From Bacteroidota bacterium (GTDB lineage: Bacteria; Bacteroidota; Bacteroidia; Chitinophagales; Chitinophagaceae): a stretch of 55,000 nucleotides of DNA. The notes beneath the pieces are model-generated. The model ran no database searches. It saw only the letters and a program-made list of their open reading frames with translations, and was not told the DNA's origin. Made by a program: the position numbers and the translations under genes. The stretch spans positions 1-55,000 of the forward strand of contig VGFP01000004.1 in NCBI GenBank assembly GCA_016868855.1, given 5' to 3'. Below are positions 17,208-27,021 of the stretch, in pieces. How positions within the stretch are numbered: position 1 is the first letter of the stretch; each line of letters begins with the position of its first letter.

Positions 17208-20200
17208 TCATTCACCTTGTTCTCTGCCATGGCAAGCCTTGAATTTTTTTCCGCTTCCACAAGGACAAGGATCGTTTCTTCCAACTTTTGGACCTACTCT
17301 GACAGGCTCTGATTTTGAAATTTGTGACGGATCATGGTACTCATTGCCACCTTCCAAGATCTCATTGGATGAAGCTGAACTGAACTCATCTTTTCGCTCT
17401 TTCATCTTGCTCATGTCGGTCTTAGACTCTTTCCCTTCTCTCAATGACTGGGTACTGTTTTCGGCTGGAAGAGATGCGTGACAGAGATATGAAACAATTT
17501 CTTTGTTGATTTCAGCATCCATGTTGGAAAAAAGTTCAAATGCTGATTGTTTGTAAATAACCAAAGGATCTTTTTGCTCGTAGACTGCTGTTTGTACACT
17601 CTGCTTCAAATCATCCATAGCTCTCAGGTGTTCTTTCCAACTGTCGTCGATGATCGAAAGTGTGATGGATTTTTCCAGAGAGGAGAGAAGTTCCAAGCCC
17701 TTCGTTTGAATTGTTTTATCAAGGTTGGTCAAAACATTGGCTGTTTTTTTACCATCCGTAAATGGAACAAAAACATTGGTGATATGATTTCCTTGTGTGA
17801 GTTTGACATTTTGAAAAATGGGCAGTGCCTGTTTGGCAATCGATTGCTTTCTGAATTGATAGTGTTGGATTGCTTCCTGGTAGAGCTTTTCACTCAGCTC
17901 TTGCGGATTTCCTTTTTCCAGCTCTGCAGGATTGATGGCAGTATTGACCCCAAGCTGCATGATCGTATTCAAGGAGAATCCTTCATGGTCTGCAGTTCCT
18001 GCATATTGATTGATCAGTCCAGATGCAACTGAATAAAATGCATTGTCAAGATCTAGTGCAAGTCGCTCACCAAACAAGGCATGTTGTCTTTTGCTGTACA
18101 CAACATTTCTTTGTTTGTTCATGACATCATCATATTCCAACAATCTTTTTCTGATACCAAAGTTGTTTTCTTCCACTTTTTTCTGAGCTCTTTCGATGCT
18201 CTTGGTGATCATGCTGTGCTGGATGACTTCACCTTCTTTGTAGCCCATCCTGTCCATCAGAGAAGCAATTCTGTCGCTTCCAAACATTCTCATCAGATCA
18301 TCCTCCAATGAAACATAGAATTGTGAAGAACCTGGATCGCCCTGTCGGCCAGCGCGACCTCTCAATTGTCTGTCAACACGCCTGCTTTCATGTCGTTCTG
18401 TACCAATGATTGCGAGTCCACCTGCTTCTTTTACACCGGGTCCCAATTTAATATCCGTTCCTCGTCCAGCCATGTTGGTAGCTATGGTAACATTCCCTGC
18501 CAATCCTGCTTCTGCAACCACTTGAGCCTCTCTTGAGTGTTGTTTTGCATTCAACACATTGTGTGGTATTTTTTTCTGTTGCAGCATCCGGGAAAGAAGT
18601 TCAGAGACTTCAACAGATGTTGTACCTACAAGTATGGGACGTCCAGCATTCCGGAGCTGTTCCACTTCGTCGATGACTGCTTTGAACTTTTCTCTCTTTG
18701 TTTTATACACCAGATCTTCCTGGTCTTTTCTGATCAGATTTAGATTGGTTGGTATAGATACCACATCCAATTTATAGATGTTCCACAACTCTGCTGCCTC
18801 TGTTTCTGCAGTACCTGTCATACCAGCCAGCTTGTGATACATTCTGAAATAATTCTGCAGGGTAACAGTGGCATAGGTTTGGGTTGCCGCTTCGATTTTG
18901 ACATTTTCTTTTGCTTCGATGGCTTGATGGAGACCGTCACTGTATCGCCTTCCCTCCATGATCCTGCCAGTTTGCTCATCCACTATTTTTACCATTCCAT
19001 CCAGCACAACATATTCAATATCTTTTTCAAAAACAGTATATGCTTTTAACAATTGTTGAATGGTATGTATACGATCAGCTTTTTGAGAATATTCCTGCAG
19101 CAGTGATTCTTTTCGACTTATTTTTTCATCTATAACAGCATTGCTTTTTTCAATATCAGCCAATTCGATGGAGAGATCAGGAAGTACAAAGAGATTGGGA
19201 TCTTCACCGGCTTTGGTGATATAATGCAATCCTTTGTCGGTCAGTTCAACCTGATTGTTTTTTTCATCGATGTGAAAGAAAAGTTCTTCGTCAACAACCG
19301 GCATTTGTTTTTGCTGTTCAGCAAGATAGAAGTTCTCGGCTCTTTGCAGTTTAACTTTGATGCCCGGCTCGCTGAGGAATTTGATCAATGCTGAGTTTTT
19401 TGGCAGCCCCCTGTAAGCACGCATCAGATGCAATCCACCTTCCTGCGGACCATCTTTTCCTTCAGCGATGAGCTTTTTTGCATCCTGCAGTGACTTGGTC
19501 ACTATTTGTTTTTGAACCTCCACCAACTGTTGTATTCTTGGCTTGTGAACATGATACTGTTGGTCATCGCCTTTTGCAACGGGTCCGGATATGATCAAGG
19601 GTGTTCTCGCATCATCGATCAAGACACTATCCACTTCATCCACCATGGCAAAATGGTGTTTACGTTGCACCATTTCATCTGGAGAGTGAACCATGTTGTC
19701 TCTTAAATAGTCAAATCCAAATTCATTGTTGGTTCCGTATGTAATATCAGCTTGATAGGCTTTTCTTCTTGCATCAGAATGTGGTTGATGTTTGTCGATG
19801 CAATCCACAGTGAGTCCGAGCCATTCGAACAATGTTCCGTTCCATTCAGAGTCGCGTTTTGCCAAATAGTCATTCACCGTTACAATGTGAACACCTTCTC
19901 CGGCCAATGCATTGAGATAGGCAGGCAATGTGGAAACCAATGTTTTTCCTTCGCCTGTTGCCATCTCTGATATTTTGCCTTGATGCAGAACAGTTCCTCC
20001 AATCAGCTGAACGTCATAATGCACCATGTTCCAGTTTACCAAATTGCCGGCTGCCATCCAGCTAGTTTTGAAAACGGATTCGTTTCCTTTGATGACAACA
20101 TAGTCTTTTCTAACACTCAGATCACGATCCAAATCAGTCGCGGTTGCCGTTAGCTCTTCATTTTCTTTGAACCTCCTGCCTGCTTCTTTTACAACGGCAA

Positions 20201-20537
20201 ATGCCTCCGGCAGCAAATCACTCAATATTTCTTCAATTTGCCCATCCCGCTTCTTTTTGAGTTCGTCTACTTGTTTGTAGAAATCATCCTTTCCCAAAAT
20301 ATCCTCTGCGGGCAATTGCTCTGCAGCCTTTTCCAGGTCAGTTATGGATTGATTGATCTCTTTTAGGTGATCTTGGATCCTTGATTTGAATTCTTGGGTT
20401 TTTGCCCTCAGCTGGTCGTTGGTCAGACTGGCATATGATGAAAAGTGCGTATTGATTTTTTCTACGATCGGATAGATGAGTTTTACGTCTTTTTCCGACT
20501 TGCTGCCTCCCAGAATCTTCGTTAAAAATGTAAACAT
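17208..20537 (-). CDS. secA: Preprotein translocase ATPase SecA
   Basis: This 1109-residue protein is the motor of the Sec system. Walker A is MATGEGKTL near residue 192; the [15 protein letters not shown] box near 298-312 is the Walker B/DEAD element, and [15 protein letters not shown] in the second RecA domain is the arginine-finger motif. The C-terminus has [14 protein letters not shown], the zinc/SecB-binding tail. At 1109 residues it is longer than the ~900 of E. coli because of a large insertion between residues ~320 and ~560, normal for Bacteroidota. It heads the minus-strand run secA, M20, maeB, mlaE, mlaF. Confidence 0.97.
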   Translation of the reverse strand: MFTFLTKILGGSKSEKDVKLIYPIVEKINTHFSSYASLTNDQLRAKTQEFKSRIQDHLKEINQSITDLEKAAEQLPAEDILGKDDFYKQVDELKKKRDGQIEEILSDLLPEAFAVVKEAGRRFKENEELTATATDLDRDLSVRKDYVVIKGNESVFKTSWMAAGNLVNWNMVHYDVQLIGGTVLHQGKISEMATGEGKTLVSTLPAYLNALAGEGVHIVTVNDYLAKRDSEWNGTLFEWLGLTVDCIDKHQPHSDARRKAYQADITYGTNNEFGFDYLRDNMVHSPDEMVQRKHHFAMVDEVDSVLIDDARTPLIISGPVAKGDDQQYHVHKPRIQQLVEVQKQIVTKSLQDAKKLIAEGKDGPQEGGLHLMRAYRGLPKNSALIKFLSEPGIKVKLQRAENFYLAEQQKQMPVVDEELFFHIDEKNNQVELTDKGLHYITKAGEDPNLFVLPDLSIELADIEKSNAVIDEKISRKESLLQEYSQKADRIHTIQQLLKAYTVFEKDIEYVVLDGMVKIVDEQTGRIMEGRRYSDGLHQAIEAKENVKIEAATQTYATVTLQNYFRMYHKLAGMTGTAETEAAELWNIYKLDVVSIPTNLNLIRKDQEDLVYKTKREKFKAVIDEVEQLRNAGRPILVGTTSVEVSELLSRMLQQKKIPHNVLNAKQHSREAQVVAEAGLAGNVTIATNMAGRGTDIKLGPGVKEAGGLAIIGTERHESRRVDRQLRGRAGRQGDPGSSQFYVSLEDDLMRMFGSDRIASLMDRMGYKEGEVIQHSMITKSIERAQKKVEENNFGIRKRLLEYDDVMNKQRNVVYSKRQHALFGERLALDLDNAFYSVASGLINQYAGTADHEGFSLNTIMQLGVNTAINPAELEKGNPQELSEKLYQEAIQHYQFRKQSIAKQALPIFQNVKLTQGNHITNVFVPFTDGKKTANVLTNLDKTIQTKGLELLSSLEKSITLSIIDDSWKEHLRAMDDLKQSVQTAVYEQKDPLVIYKQSAFELFSNMDAEINKEIVSYLCHASLPAENSTQSLREGKESKTDMSKMKERKDEFSSASSNEILEGGNEYHDPSQISKSEPVRVGPKVGRNDPCPCGSGKKFKACHGREQGE

Positions 20538-20561
20538 AACCTTCGGTTCTTTCTAAGGGGT

Positions 20562-20569
20562 CAAATTTA
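20562..20569 (-). promoter_or_regulatory. Putative -7 element for secA
   Basis: The minus strand reads TAAATTTG here, an exact TAnnTTTG, with 24 bases between it and the secA ATG at 20537. No TTTG-like -33 box stands at the usual 19-20 base distance, so confidence is limited. Confidence 0.3.
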
Positions 20570-20612
20570 GTTCATTTATGCTGAAAGGAGGGGTTCAACG
20601 AAGGCAAAGCAT

Positions 20613-20620
20613 TACCTTTG
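20613..20620 (+). promoter_or_regulatory. Putative -7 element for the outer-membrane barrel gene
   Basis: TACCTTTG matches TAnnTTTG exactly and lies 25 bases ahead of the ATG at 20646. The -33 position holds G-rich sequence without a clear TTTG, so the promoter may need an activator or be misassigned. Confidence 0.35.
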
Positions 20621-20645
20621 ACATCCAATTCGCGAATATATCAGT

Positions 20646-23450
20646 ATGAAAAGAGGATTTTACGCACTGTTTATTGTTTTATTAACAAGTTTTGGAGCTT
20701 TTTCACAGGATGGATTTCAGGTAAACGGCCGCTTGGTTGATACCCTCGGAAATCCCATTTCCCGTGCTACCGTGGGTGTTTACATTGCAGGTGGAAAAGA
20801 CACCATCAAGACCATCACAAACAACGTGGGATTCTTTTTGATCAAGGGCATTCCTGATAGAAAATTCGTGCTGATGATATCCAGTTTGGGATACGGCACC
20901 TCCCTAAAAGCCTACACGATCCCAGTTGACGAGGAAGTCCTCAAGCTGGAAGAGATCAAGTTGCTTCCATCATACAGCTCCATGCAGGAAATCATCGTGT
21001 CTGTACCACCCATCATTGTAAAGGAAGATACCGTGGAATACAAGGCTGATTCATTCCGTCTGAAACCCAACGCAATGGTGGAAGATCTGCTGAAGAAAAT
21101 GCCAGGAATTGAAGTCGATAAAAATGGAAACATAACTGCACAAGGAAAGACAGTAACCAAGGTGAGAGTAAATGGCAAGGATTTTTTCAGTGGTGATCCC
21201 AAAGCTGCAACCCAGCAATTGTCTGCGGATATGATTGACAAAGTGCAGGTGGTTGATGATTATGGAGACCTGGCCAATGCATCAGGTATCAAAGATGGCG
21301 AGCCGGACAAGGTCATCAATTTGCAATTGAAGAAAGACAGAAACAGAGGGGTATTCAGCAGAACTACCGTGGGTGCTGGAACAAATGATAGATATGCCGC
21401 AACTACCAACGTGAATTTCTTCAACAACAATAAACAGCTTTCTGTTTTTGGAGGTGCCAACAACAACAACTCAAGTACATTTGATTTCAACAGCAGTGGT
21501 GGTGGTGGATTTGGTGGACAAGGTGGAGGAGGCGGTGGACGAGGATTCCAGATCAACATTGGAGGAAACAACCAGAGTGGAATAGGTGGACAAGAAGGGT
21601 TGAGTACAACCAACTCGCTGGGATTCAATTTCAGGAACGATCTGGAAAATAAAAAAGGATCCGTTTACGGAAACTATAGCTACTCCTCACGTAAAACAGA
21701 AATCGAAAGAGATATCGCATCGCAAAACTTTTTCCAGAACACTAAATTTCTCAATCACCAGGTCGTCAACTCTACGTCCAATGTATACACACACAGGGCT
21801 TCCTTGAATTTTGAATGGAACATCGACTCTTTTAATTATGTCAAATTCATTCCAGAGTTTTTTGCAAGAGAAAATAATACCAATTCGGCGAGTGTATTTG
21901 ATTATTTGAAGAATGATACCGATACTACCAGCTTTGGTAAAAACAATGATTTCTCAAAGTCCTTTACTCCAAGCTTCAATGGAAACCTGATTTTCAATCA
22001 CAAATTTCAAAAGCGCGGTAGAAATCTTTCGGTCAATATTACTGGCGGGTACAACAGCACAGATGGTGAGAGTGATAAAAATAATTTGACCCGTAATTAT
22101 CTTTTGAACAAGACCGATAGTGTGATCTTGAAGCAAAATGTAAACACGAACAATCAGTCAGATAATTTCAATATACGCTTCAACTTCTCCGAGCCTATCA
22201 TGCAGGGGCGATACCTCGACTTGATATATTCATACAGTCAATCTTATGTAAACAATGACCGTGCAACATTTGTGGAGGACCCACTTGGCAATGCTGTATT
22301 TTCTGAGTTGCTGAGCAATGCTTTCGAAACAGATTTCATTCGTCAGCGCATCGGTGCCAATATCAGGACGGTTCGCAAAAAATACAATTACACTTTCGGA
22401 GCGAGCTCACAGCCTGTATATCAGAGAGGATATTCTATCTCAAAAGATTCTGCCTACACACCGATTAAGAGAATCAATTTGCTTCCGTCCGCGAACTTTG
22501 CATACAATTTTACGCGCAACAAAACATTGCGATTCTTTTACAATGGAAACGCCAATCAACCTACATTTTCACAATTGCAACCTGTGAAAGACGTATCCAA
22601 TCCACAGTACCAGATCCAAGGCAACCCATTGTTGAAACCTGAGCTCGCACATATTTTCAGTCTATCTTTCAATAATTTGAATTTTCTAACTGGACAAACT
22701 TTTTTCATTGGAACCAACTTTAATTTCACGAACAACCAGATTGTTAACAATACCAGCAGAGTCGGAAACAATGGGGCTCAGCTGACTACTTACGAAAATG
22801 TAAATGGTGCTTATTCCGCAAGCGGATTTTATAATTTCAGCAAACCATGGAGCAATCGCACATATATCATTTCCTTCAACGGTTCTGCTGCCTTCAATAA
22901 CAGCATTACTTTTATCGACAATATTCAGAATTTTGGAAAGACACTCTTGTTTGCACAAGGTGCAAAATTTGAGATCAATTGGAAAGAATGGCTCGAATTT
23001 GACGTGGGTGGACGATATGGTGTAAACAACACAAGATATTCTCTTGCGGGACAGCCCAATGTCAATTATCATAGTTGGACCCTCACCAATAATTCTCGTA
23101 TTGATTTTCCGGGTGGTTGGGTATTCAGACATGATATAGAATATATCATCAACAGAGGATTGTCATCTGCTGTGAATCAAAACATTGCTTTATTGAATGC
23201 CAATTTTGAAAAGACCCTTTTCAAAAAGAAAAATGGTATTTTCAGGATATCTGGATTTGATATTTTAAACCAAAATAAAGCGATCGCTAGAACAGTCAAT
23301 GGAAACAACATTGTTGATACCAGGGTGAACAGACTCACAAGATATTTCATGATGAGTTTTATTTACCGATTCAACAAATACAAAGGGCAGCAGCCTTCTT
23401 CCAACATGGGTGGTCCTGGCGGTGGACAAATGAGGGATGTTAGATTCTAA
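20646..23450 (+). CDS. Outer-membrane beta-barrel protein with carboxypeptidase-regulatory domain (TonB-receptor-like)
   Basis: A 934-residue exported protein (signal peptide ending near GAFSQ). Residues ~24-110 form a carboxypeptidase-regulatory-like Ig domain (VNGRLVDTLGNPISRATVGVY). A plug-like part follows, with LLKKMPGIEVDKNGNITAQGKTV (near 155) and a TKVRVNGKDFFSGDPK segment. The remainder is a beta-barrel of the OMP_b-brl family. A Gly-rich linker (GGGGFGGQGGGGGGRGF) lies near residues 284-300, and a second Gly-rich tail ends the protein. No SusD partner follows. It might be a TonB-dependent transporter for an unknown ligand. The next gene overlaps its stop by one base. Confidence 0.88.
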   Translation: MKRGFYALFIVLLTSFGAFSQDGFQVNGRLVDTLGNPISRATVGVYIAGGKDTIKTITNNVGFFLIKGIPDRKFVLMISSLGYGTSLKAYTIPVDEEVLKLEEIKLLPSYSSMQEIIVSVPPIIVKEDTVEYKADSFRLKPNAMVEDLLKKMPGIEVDKNGNITAQGKTVTKVRVNGKDFFSGDPKAATQQLSADMIDKVQVVDDYGDLANASGIKDGEPDKVINLQLKKDRNRGVFSRTTVGAGTNDRYAATTNVNFFNNNKQLSVFGGANNNNSSTFDFNSSGGGGFGGQGGGGGGRGFQINIGGNNQSGIGGQEGLSTTNSLGFNFRNDLENKKGSVYGNYSYSSRKTEIERDIASQNFFQNTKFLNHQVVNSTSNVYTHRASLNFEWNIDSFNYVKFIPEFFARENNTNSASVFDYLKNDTDTTSFGKNNDFSKSFTPSFNGNLIFNHKFQKRGRNLSVNITGGYNSTDGESDKNNLTRNYLLNKTDSVILKQNVNTNNQSDNFNIRFNFSEPIMQGRYLDLIYSYSQSYVNNDRATFVEDPLGNAVFSELLSNAFETDFIRQRIGANIRTVRKKYNYTFGASSQPVYQRGYSISKDSAYTPIKRINLLPSANFAYNFTRNKTLRFFYNGNANQPTFSQLQPVKDVSNPQYQIQGNPLLKPELAHIFSLSFNNLNFLTGQTFFIGTNFNFTNNQIVNNTSRVGNNGAQLTTYENVNGAYSASGFYNFSKPWSNRTYIISFNGSAAFNNSITFIDNIQNFGKTLLFAQGAKFEINWKEWLEFDVGGRYGVNNTRYSLAGQPNVNYHSWTLTNNSRIDFPGGWVFRHDIEYIINRGLSSAVNQNIALLNANFEKTLFKKKNGIFRISGFDILNQNKAIARTVNGNNIVDTRVNRLTRYFMMSFIYRFNKYKGQQPSSNMGGPGGGQMRDVRF

Positions 23451-24449
23451 TGGATTCTGTCACACACATAGTACTTGGTGCATGTGTTGGTGAGGTTTTA
23501 ATGGACAAAAAAGCTGGTAGAAAAGCCATGCTTTGGGGGGCTTTGGCTCAAAGCGTACCTGACATTGACTTTCTCAACGGTGCATGGATGCCCCTCACTA
23601 AAGAATTGATGGCACACAGGGGCATCACGCATTCCTTCCTTTTCACATTTCTTTCCTCTCTATTTCTTGCTTTGGTTGCCAGCAGGTTGCATAAAAAAGG
23701 ATGCAATCAGCATGTCAAAATGGGTTTCATTTTTTCTCATTGAAGCACTGATTCACATTATGCTGGATTCTTTGAATAATTATGGTACTGGATTGTTCGA
23801 GCCGTTCCCATCCATGAGAATCGCATTCAATCTTTTATATGTTGCCGATCCATTGTTTACAATTGCACCGTTGTTTGTTTTCTTTTTCTTGTTGTTTTCA
23901 AGAATGGATCATTTGCACCGCATCAAATGGGCAAGGTTTGGAATATGGGTTCCCATCTTTTATTGCTGCTTTGCTTTGGTGAACAAGATCAACATAGAAA
24001 AAAGTGTCTCGAAACATCTGACCCATTCATCAATATATTTTACAGCGCCAACACTGTTGAATAATTTTCTGTGGACCGCTGTTATTAAGGACAGCACTGG
24101 TTTTCAGGTTGGGTACAAATCTATTTTCGGCAAAGAAGGATTTGCATTTACAAGGTTTGAGCAAAACCAAAATTACTTGGATAGCATACATGATCACCAG
24201 GAAGTGATGGATCTCAAACTATTTTCACAGGGGTTCTATATACATGAAAAATGGAACGATACTTTGGTCTTCAATGACTTGAGATTTGGTCAGATCAATG
24301 GCTGGGAAAACCCATCCAGTAAGTTCGCTTTTCACTACTTTTTATCTCATCCTGCTGACAATGATCTGGTGGTGCAGCGAGGTAGGTTTGCGGCGCTCAA
24401 TGTAAAATCTGCAAAAGTATTGTGGACAAGGATGTTTGATCTTAAATAA
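23450..24449 (+). pseudogene. DUF457-type membrane-bound metal-dependent hydrolase, frameshifted
   Basis: Two overlapping frames together encode one family member. The first (23450-23743) gives MDSVTHIVLGACVGEVLMDK with the conserved AHRGITHSFLF metal motif; the second continues with SKWVSFFLIEALIHIMLDSLNNYGTG-type sequence and membrane helices to the stop at 24449. Removing one base in the A6 run at 23693-23698 joins them smoothly as HKKDAISMSKW; the T6 run at 23730-23735 is an alternative. The repaired product would have 332 residues. The shift needed is +1, not -1, so a classical A-AAA-AAG slippery site does not explain it. It may be a real mutation or a homopolymer sequencing error. Confidence 0.75.
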
Positions 24450-24450
24450 A

Positions 24451-24473
24451 AAACCCTGGATGAACCAGGGTTT
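24451..24473 (-). terminator. Rho-independent terminator behind icd
   Basis: AAACCCTGG (24451-24459) pairs with CCAGGGTTT (24465-24473) around a five-base loop. Read on the minus strand the hairpin is followed by TTTTTTATTT, so it ends icd transcription. On the plus strand the T tract is only three long, so it would terminate the membrane hydrolase less well. Confidence 0.8.
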
Positions 24474-24493
24474 CAAGAAGTGATTTGCAGATA

Positions 24494-25726
24494 TTAAAGT
24501 CCCATTTTCTTTTTAAGATTCACATCAATGGCGTCCAGGAATTCCTCGGTATATAGGAAATGTTCGTCATGGTTCACCTTATTTCCATGGATGCATACAG
24601 CAAGGTCTTTCGTCATTTTGCCTTCTTCAACTGTTTCAATACACACCGCTTCCAGTGCGTCTGAAAATTTAATCAGGTCTTGATTGTTATCCAGTTTTCC
24701 TCTGAATGCAAGTCCACGGGTCCATGCAAATATTGATGCAATCGGATTGGTGCTGGTCGGCTTTCCCTTTTGATGATCGCGGTAGTGGCGGGTAACAGTT
24801 CCATGGGCAGCTTCTGATTCCATGGTTTTCCCATCGGGGGTAACCAAAACGGATGTCATGAGACCAAGAGATCCAAAACCCTGCGCAACCGTATCGCTCT
24901 GAACATCTCCGTCGTAGTTTTTGCAAGCCCAAACAAATTTTCCATTCCACTTCAATGCACTGGCAACCATATCATCAATCAATCTGTGTTCATAAGTAAT
25001 GCCGGCTGCTTCATATGATGTTTTAAATTCATTTTCGTAAATATCCTGGAAGATATCTTTGAAACGTCCGTCATATTTTTTTAAAATGGTATTTTTTGTA
25101 CTCATATAAAGTGGCCATCCCTTCTGAAGTGCCATGTTGAAACAACTCCTTGCAAAGCCTTTGATACTCTCATCTGTGTTGTACATGCTCATGGCAACAC
25201 CTGCTCCTTTGAATTGGTATACTTCGTGTTCAATGATTTGACCATCTTCTCCTTCAAATTTAATAGTCAGTTTTCCTTTGCCAGGCACTGTAAAATCAGT
25301 TGCACGGTATTGGTCACCAAATGCATGGCGCCCAACGATGATGGGGCTGTCCCAGTTGGTAACCAGTCTAGGTATATTTTTAATCACAATCGGTTCGCGG
25401 AATACAGTTCCGTCAAGAATGTTTCTGATTGTTCCATTTGGACTCTTCCACATTTGCTTGAGGTTGAATTCTTTCACACGGGCTTCATCTGGAGTAATGG
25501 TCGCGCATTTGATTCCGACACCGTATTGTTTGATGGCGTTGGCAGCATCAATGGTTACTTGGTCATTGGTTTGATCACGGAATTCTACTCCCAGGTCATA
25601 ATATTTGATATCAAGATCCAAGTAGGGAAGAATCAATTTATCCTTGATAAACTTCCAGATGATTCTTGTCATCTCATCGCCATCCAATTCAACAACTGGA
25701 TTCAATACTTTGATTTTTGCTGCCAT
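24494..25726 (-). CDS. icd: NADP-dependent isocitrate dehydrogenase, eukaryote-like type
   Basis: The 410-residue product opens with [18 protein letters not shown] (about residues 6-23), the hallmark of the dimeric eukaryote-type NADP-IDH subfamily rather than the E. coli type. [16 protein letters not shown] near residue 73 and [18 protein letters not shown] (about 92-109) hold the isocitrate-binding Ser/Asn/Arg residues. [17 protein letters not shown] near residue 305 carries the coenzyme site. It oxidises isocitrate to 2-oxoglutarate and supplies NADPH. It has its own promoter and terminator, so it is probably monocistronic. Its product is also the end product of the hydroxyproline pathway later in the window. 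Confidence 0.96.
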   Translation of the reverse strand: MAAKIKVLNPVVELDGDEMTRIIWKFIKDKLILPYLDLDIKYYDLGVEFRDQTNDQVTIDAANAIKQYGVGIKCATITPDEARVKEFNLKQMWKSPNGTIRNILDGTVFREPIVIKNIPRLVTNWDSPIIVGRHAFGDQYRATDFTVPGKGKLTIKFEGEDGQIIEHEVYQFKGAGVAMSMYNTDESIKGFARSCFNMALQKGWPLYMSTKNTILKKYDGRFKDIFQDIYENEFKTSYEAAGITYEHRLIDDMVASALKWNGKFVWACKNYDGDVQSDTVAQGFGSLGLMTSVLVTPDGKTMESEAAHGTVTRHYRDHQKGKPTSTNPIASIFAWTRGLAFRGKLDNNQDLIKFSDALEAVCIETVEEGKMTKDLAVCIHGNKVNHDEHFLYTEEFLDAIDVNLKKKMGL

Positions 25727-25744
25727 AAGGTAATTTTAAGGCTG

Positions 25745-25776
25745 CAAAGGTACTGACTGTATACCAATTATACAAT
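25745..25776 (-). promoter_or_regulatory. Bacteroidota-type promoter for icd
   Basis: The minus strand carries TACCTTTG (complement of 25745-25752), an exact TAnnTTTG, with ATTG 20 bases upstream (complement of 25773-25776) as a three-of-four -33 box. The predicted start of transcription is about 12 bases before the ATG, giving a very short leader. Confidence 0.5.
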
Positions 25777-25791
25777 GGTTTTGGGGCGAGA

Positions 25792-26526
25792 TTATGCTTC
25801 CATTTGATGGCTTTCTTCCAACAGCGCAGTTTGTTTTTCTGCAAGATGCCGGAGTTTGTCAACTGACATGAATTTAAAATGTTTGGCCCTGAATCTGATC
25901 AGTTGTTCTTTTTCAAAATCCGCCAGGATTCTTGAAACTTGTTCTTTGGTGGTACCAGCCAGGTCAGCCATTTCCTGTCGGTCGATGTGAACACGGATGC
26001 CATGTCCAGTTTGCTTGTAATTATATGTATCTGCAAGGTGAACGAGAATGCCTGCCACTTTTTCTTTCACAGTTTGTTGTGCGATTTGCAGTAGTTTGAC
26101 TTCGGTCGTTCTGATTTCTTTCAAAAATATTTTTCTGATTTCCTCTTGGAGCAATTCGTTTTTTTGATAAAGGTTTTTGAAAAAACCAAGTTCGATAAAA
26201 CAAATTCTGTTGTCCTCCACAGCAGTTGCGGTGTAGGGTTGCAGACCGGTGTAGCTTAAGAATCGGTGTCCCATTGTTTGTCCGGGTCCGATCAGTCTCA
26301 AGATGAAAGGTCTTTGTGAATCTGCGTTCATCTCTAATTTGATGACGCCGGTTTGGATGAAGTAGATGCCATTGATTTCATCTCCTTCTCTAAAAATCAA
26401 TTCGCCTTTTTTGAATTCATAGTGGTGTTTGAAAGGCTTGTAAACTCCGTGATCTTCGCCGAAAGATTTCAGCATGATGCAATTCTTGACTGTGCAGGTC
26501 TGACAGTAGGATGTAATTCTGGTCAT
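25792..26526 (-). CDS. Crp/Fnr family transcriptional regulator with FNR-like cysteines
   Basis: This 244-residue protein has an N-terminal cyclic-nucleotide-binding-type beta-roll (residues ~35-130; FRVxEGD-like IFREGDEINGIYFIQTG near 44-60) and a C-terminal helix-turn-helix (DRQEMADLAGTTKEQVSRIL near 182-201). Cysteines at positions 8, 11 and 16 plus Cys109 give a C-x2-C-x4-C plus distant Cys arrangement. This is very close to the four ligands of the oxygen-sensing [4Fe-4S] cluster in E. coli FNR (C20, C23, C29, C122). It may therefore sense oxygen or NO; that is inference. It is divergent from the tRNA-Met locus. Confidence 0.9.
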   Translation of the reverse strand: MTRITSYCQTCTVKNCIMLKSFGEDHGVYKPFKHHYEFKKGELIFREGDEINGIYFIQTGVIKLEMNADSQRPFILRLIGPGQTMGHRFLSYTGLQPYTATAVEDNRICFIELGFFKNLYQKNELLQEEIRKIFLKEIRTTEVKLLQIAQQTVKEKVAGILVHLADTYNYKQTGHGIRVHIDRQEMADLAGTTKEQVSRILADFEKEQLIRFRAKHFKFMSVDKLRHLAEKQTALLEESHQMEA

Positions 26527-26676
26527 GGGTAAGCGGTTTAAAAAGTTAATAAAAGGGTGTGTATGCTACCAACCAGATAATGCAATATTAATTGTTTAAT
26601 GATATCGCCTTCCAATACCTATGAAAACATTACAAAAAAGTTACAAATCCGCATTTTACGTGCAAATCCGGCCGAT

Positions 26677-26707
26677 TTTGAATTCAGCAGCTAATTGGTT
26701 AATTTTG
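26677..26707 (+). promoter_or_regulatory. Consensus promoter of the tRNA-Met locus
   Basis: TTTG (26677-26680), 19 bases of spacer, then TAATTTTG (26700-26707): a perfect match to the Bacteroidota TTTG-N19-TAnnTTTG promoter. Transcription would start near 26713 and run through both defective tRNA copies into the intact tRNA. The remainder of 26527-26676 is AT-rich and shows no gene. Confidence 0.7.
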
Positions 26708-26755
26708 CACTCCTTTTATTTAAAAGGTGTAGCAATACACAGGTAAAGCTAATTA

Positions 26756-26838
26756 GGCGAGGTAGCTCAGGTGGTTAGAGCGTCGGATTCATATCCGCCG
26801 CGGCGGACTCGGGTTCAAGATAGAGAGTAAAAAAATTA
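26756..26838 (+). pseudogene. Defective tRNA-Met copy 1 (83-bp unit) with palindrome
   Basis: The first ~38 bases equal the intact tRNA-Met from the acceptor strand through the D arm to the CAT anticodon. After that, AACCCGAAGGT is replaced by the perfect palindrome TCCGCCGCGGCGGA (26794-26807). The T-stem 5' half CTCGGGTTCAA follows, but the 3' T-stem and acceptor 3' strand are missing (GATAGAGAGTAAAAAAATTA instead). No functional tRNA can fold. The unit is tandemly repeated with a single base change. Confidence 0.85.
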
Positions 26839-26921
26839 GGCGAGGTAGCTCAGGTGGTTAGTGCGTCGGATTCATATCCGCCGCGGCGGACTCGGGTTCA
26901 AGATAGAGAGTAAAAAAATTA
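26839..26921 (+). pseudogene. Defective tRNA-Met copy 2 (83-bp unit) with palindrome
   Basis: Identical to the unit at 26756-26838 except for A to T in the D arm (GTTAGTGCG instead of GTTAGAGCG). Its palindrome is at 26877-26890. The near-perfect identity of the two units points to a very recent tandem duplication or to gene conversion. Confidence 0.85.
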
Positions 26922-26995
26922 GGCGAGGTAGCTCAGGTGGTTAGAGCGTCGGATTCATAACCCGAAGGTCTCGGGTTCAACTCCCGATCTCGCTA
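26922..26995 (+). tRNA. tRNA-Met (anticodon CAU)
   Basis: A 74-nt cloverleaf: acceptor GGCGAGG / TCTCGCT (two G-U pairs), D arm GCTC/GAGC, anticodon loop TTCATAA, variable loop AGGTC, T arm TCGGG-TTCAACT-CCCGA and discriminator A73. CCA is not encoded. Elongator tRNA-Met is the best reading. A tRNA-Ile with lysidine-modified CAU cannot be excluded by eye, while the initiator is unlikely because it would have GGG/CCC in the anticodon stem and an unpaired first base. It is the only complete member of the local array. Confidence 0.9.
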
Positions 26996-26998
26996 CAA

Positions 26999-27021
26999 AG
27001 GTCTCAAATGAGGCCTTTTTT
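26999..27021 (+). terminator. Terminator of tRNA-Met
   Basis: AGGTCTC (26999-27005), loop AAAT, GAGGCCT (27010-27016) with one T-G pair, then T6. It ends one base before the ATG of the GIY-YIG ORF. A near-identical copy follows that ORF. Confidence 0.8.

Noticed and set aside
11211..20537. The housekeeping run sucD to secA as something novel
   Set aside because: All genes are standard in sequence and length; the absence of sucC and mlaD beside them is common in Bacteroidota.
21490..21560. Gly-rich DNA repeat as a mobile or regulatory element
   Set aside because: It is an in-frame Gly-rich linker of the outer-membrane protein, seen as GGT/GGA codons.
23693..23699. Programmed -1 frameshifting at an A-AAA-AAG heptamer
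   Set aside because: The change of frame needed is +1 (or -2), and the heptamer is not in the required codon phase.
23667..24449. Separate gene starting inside the DUF457-type gene
   Set aside because: Its start lies within the upstream frame and the sequence continues the same family, so it is one frameshifted gene.
26756..26921. Tandem 83-bp repeats as a CRISPR array
   Set aside because: The units are adjacent without unique spacers and consist of tRNA-Met sequence; no cas gene is present.
26756..26921. Two additional functional tRNA genes
   Set aside because: Both units lack the 3' T stem and the 3' acceptor strand, so no cloverleaf can form.
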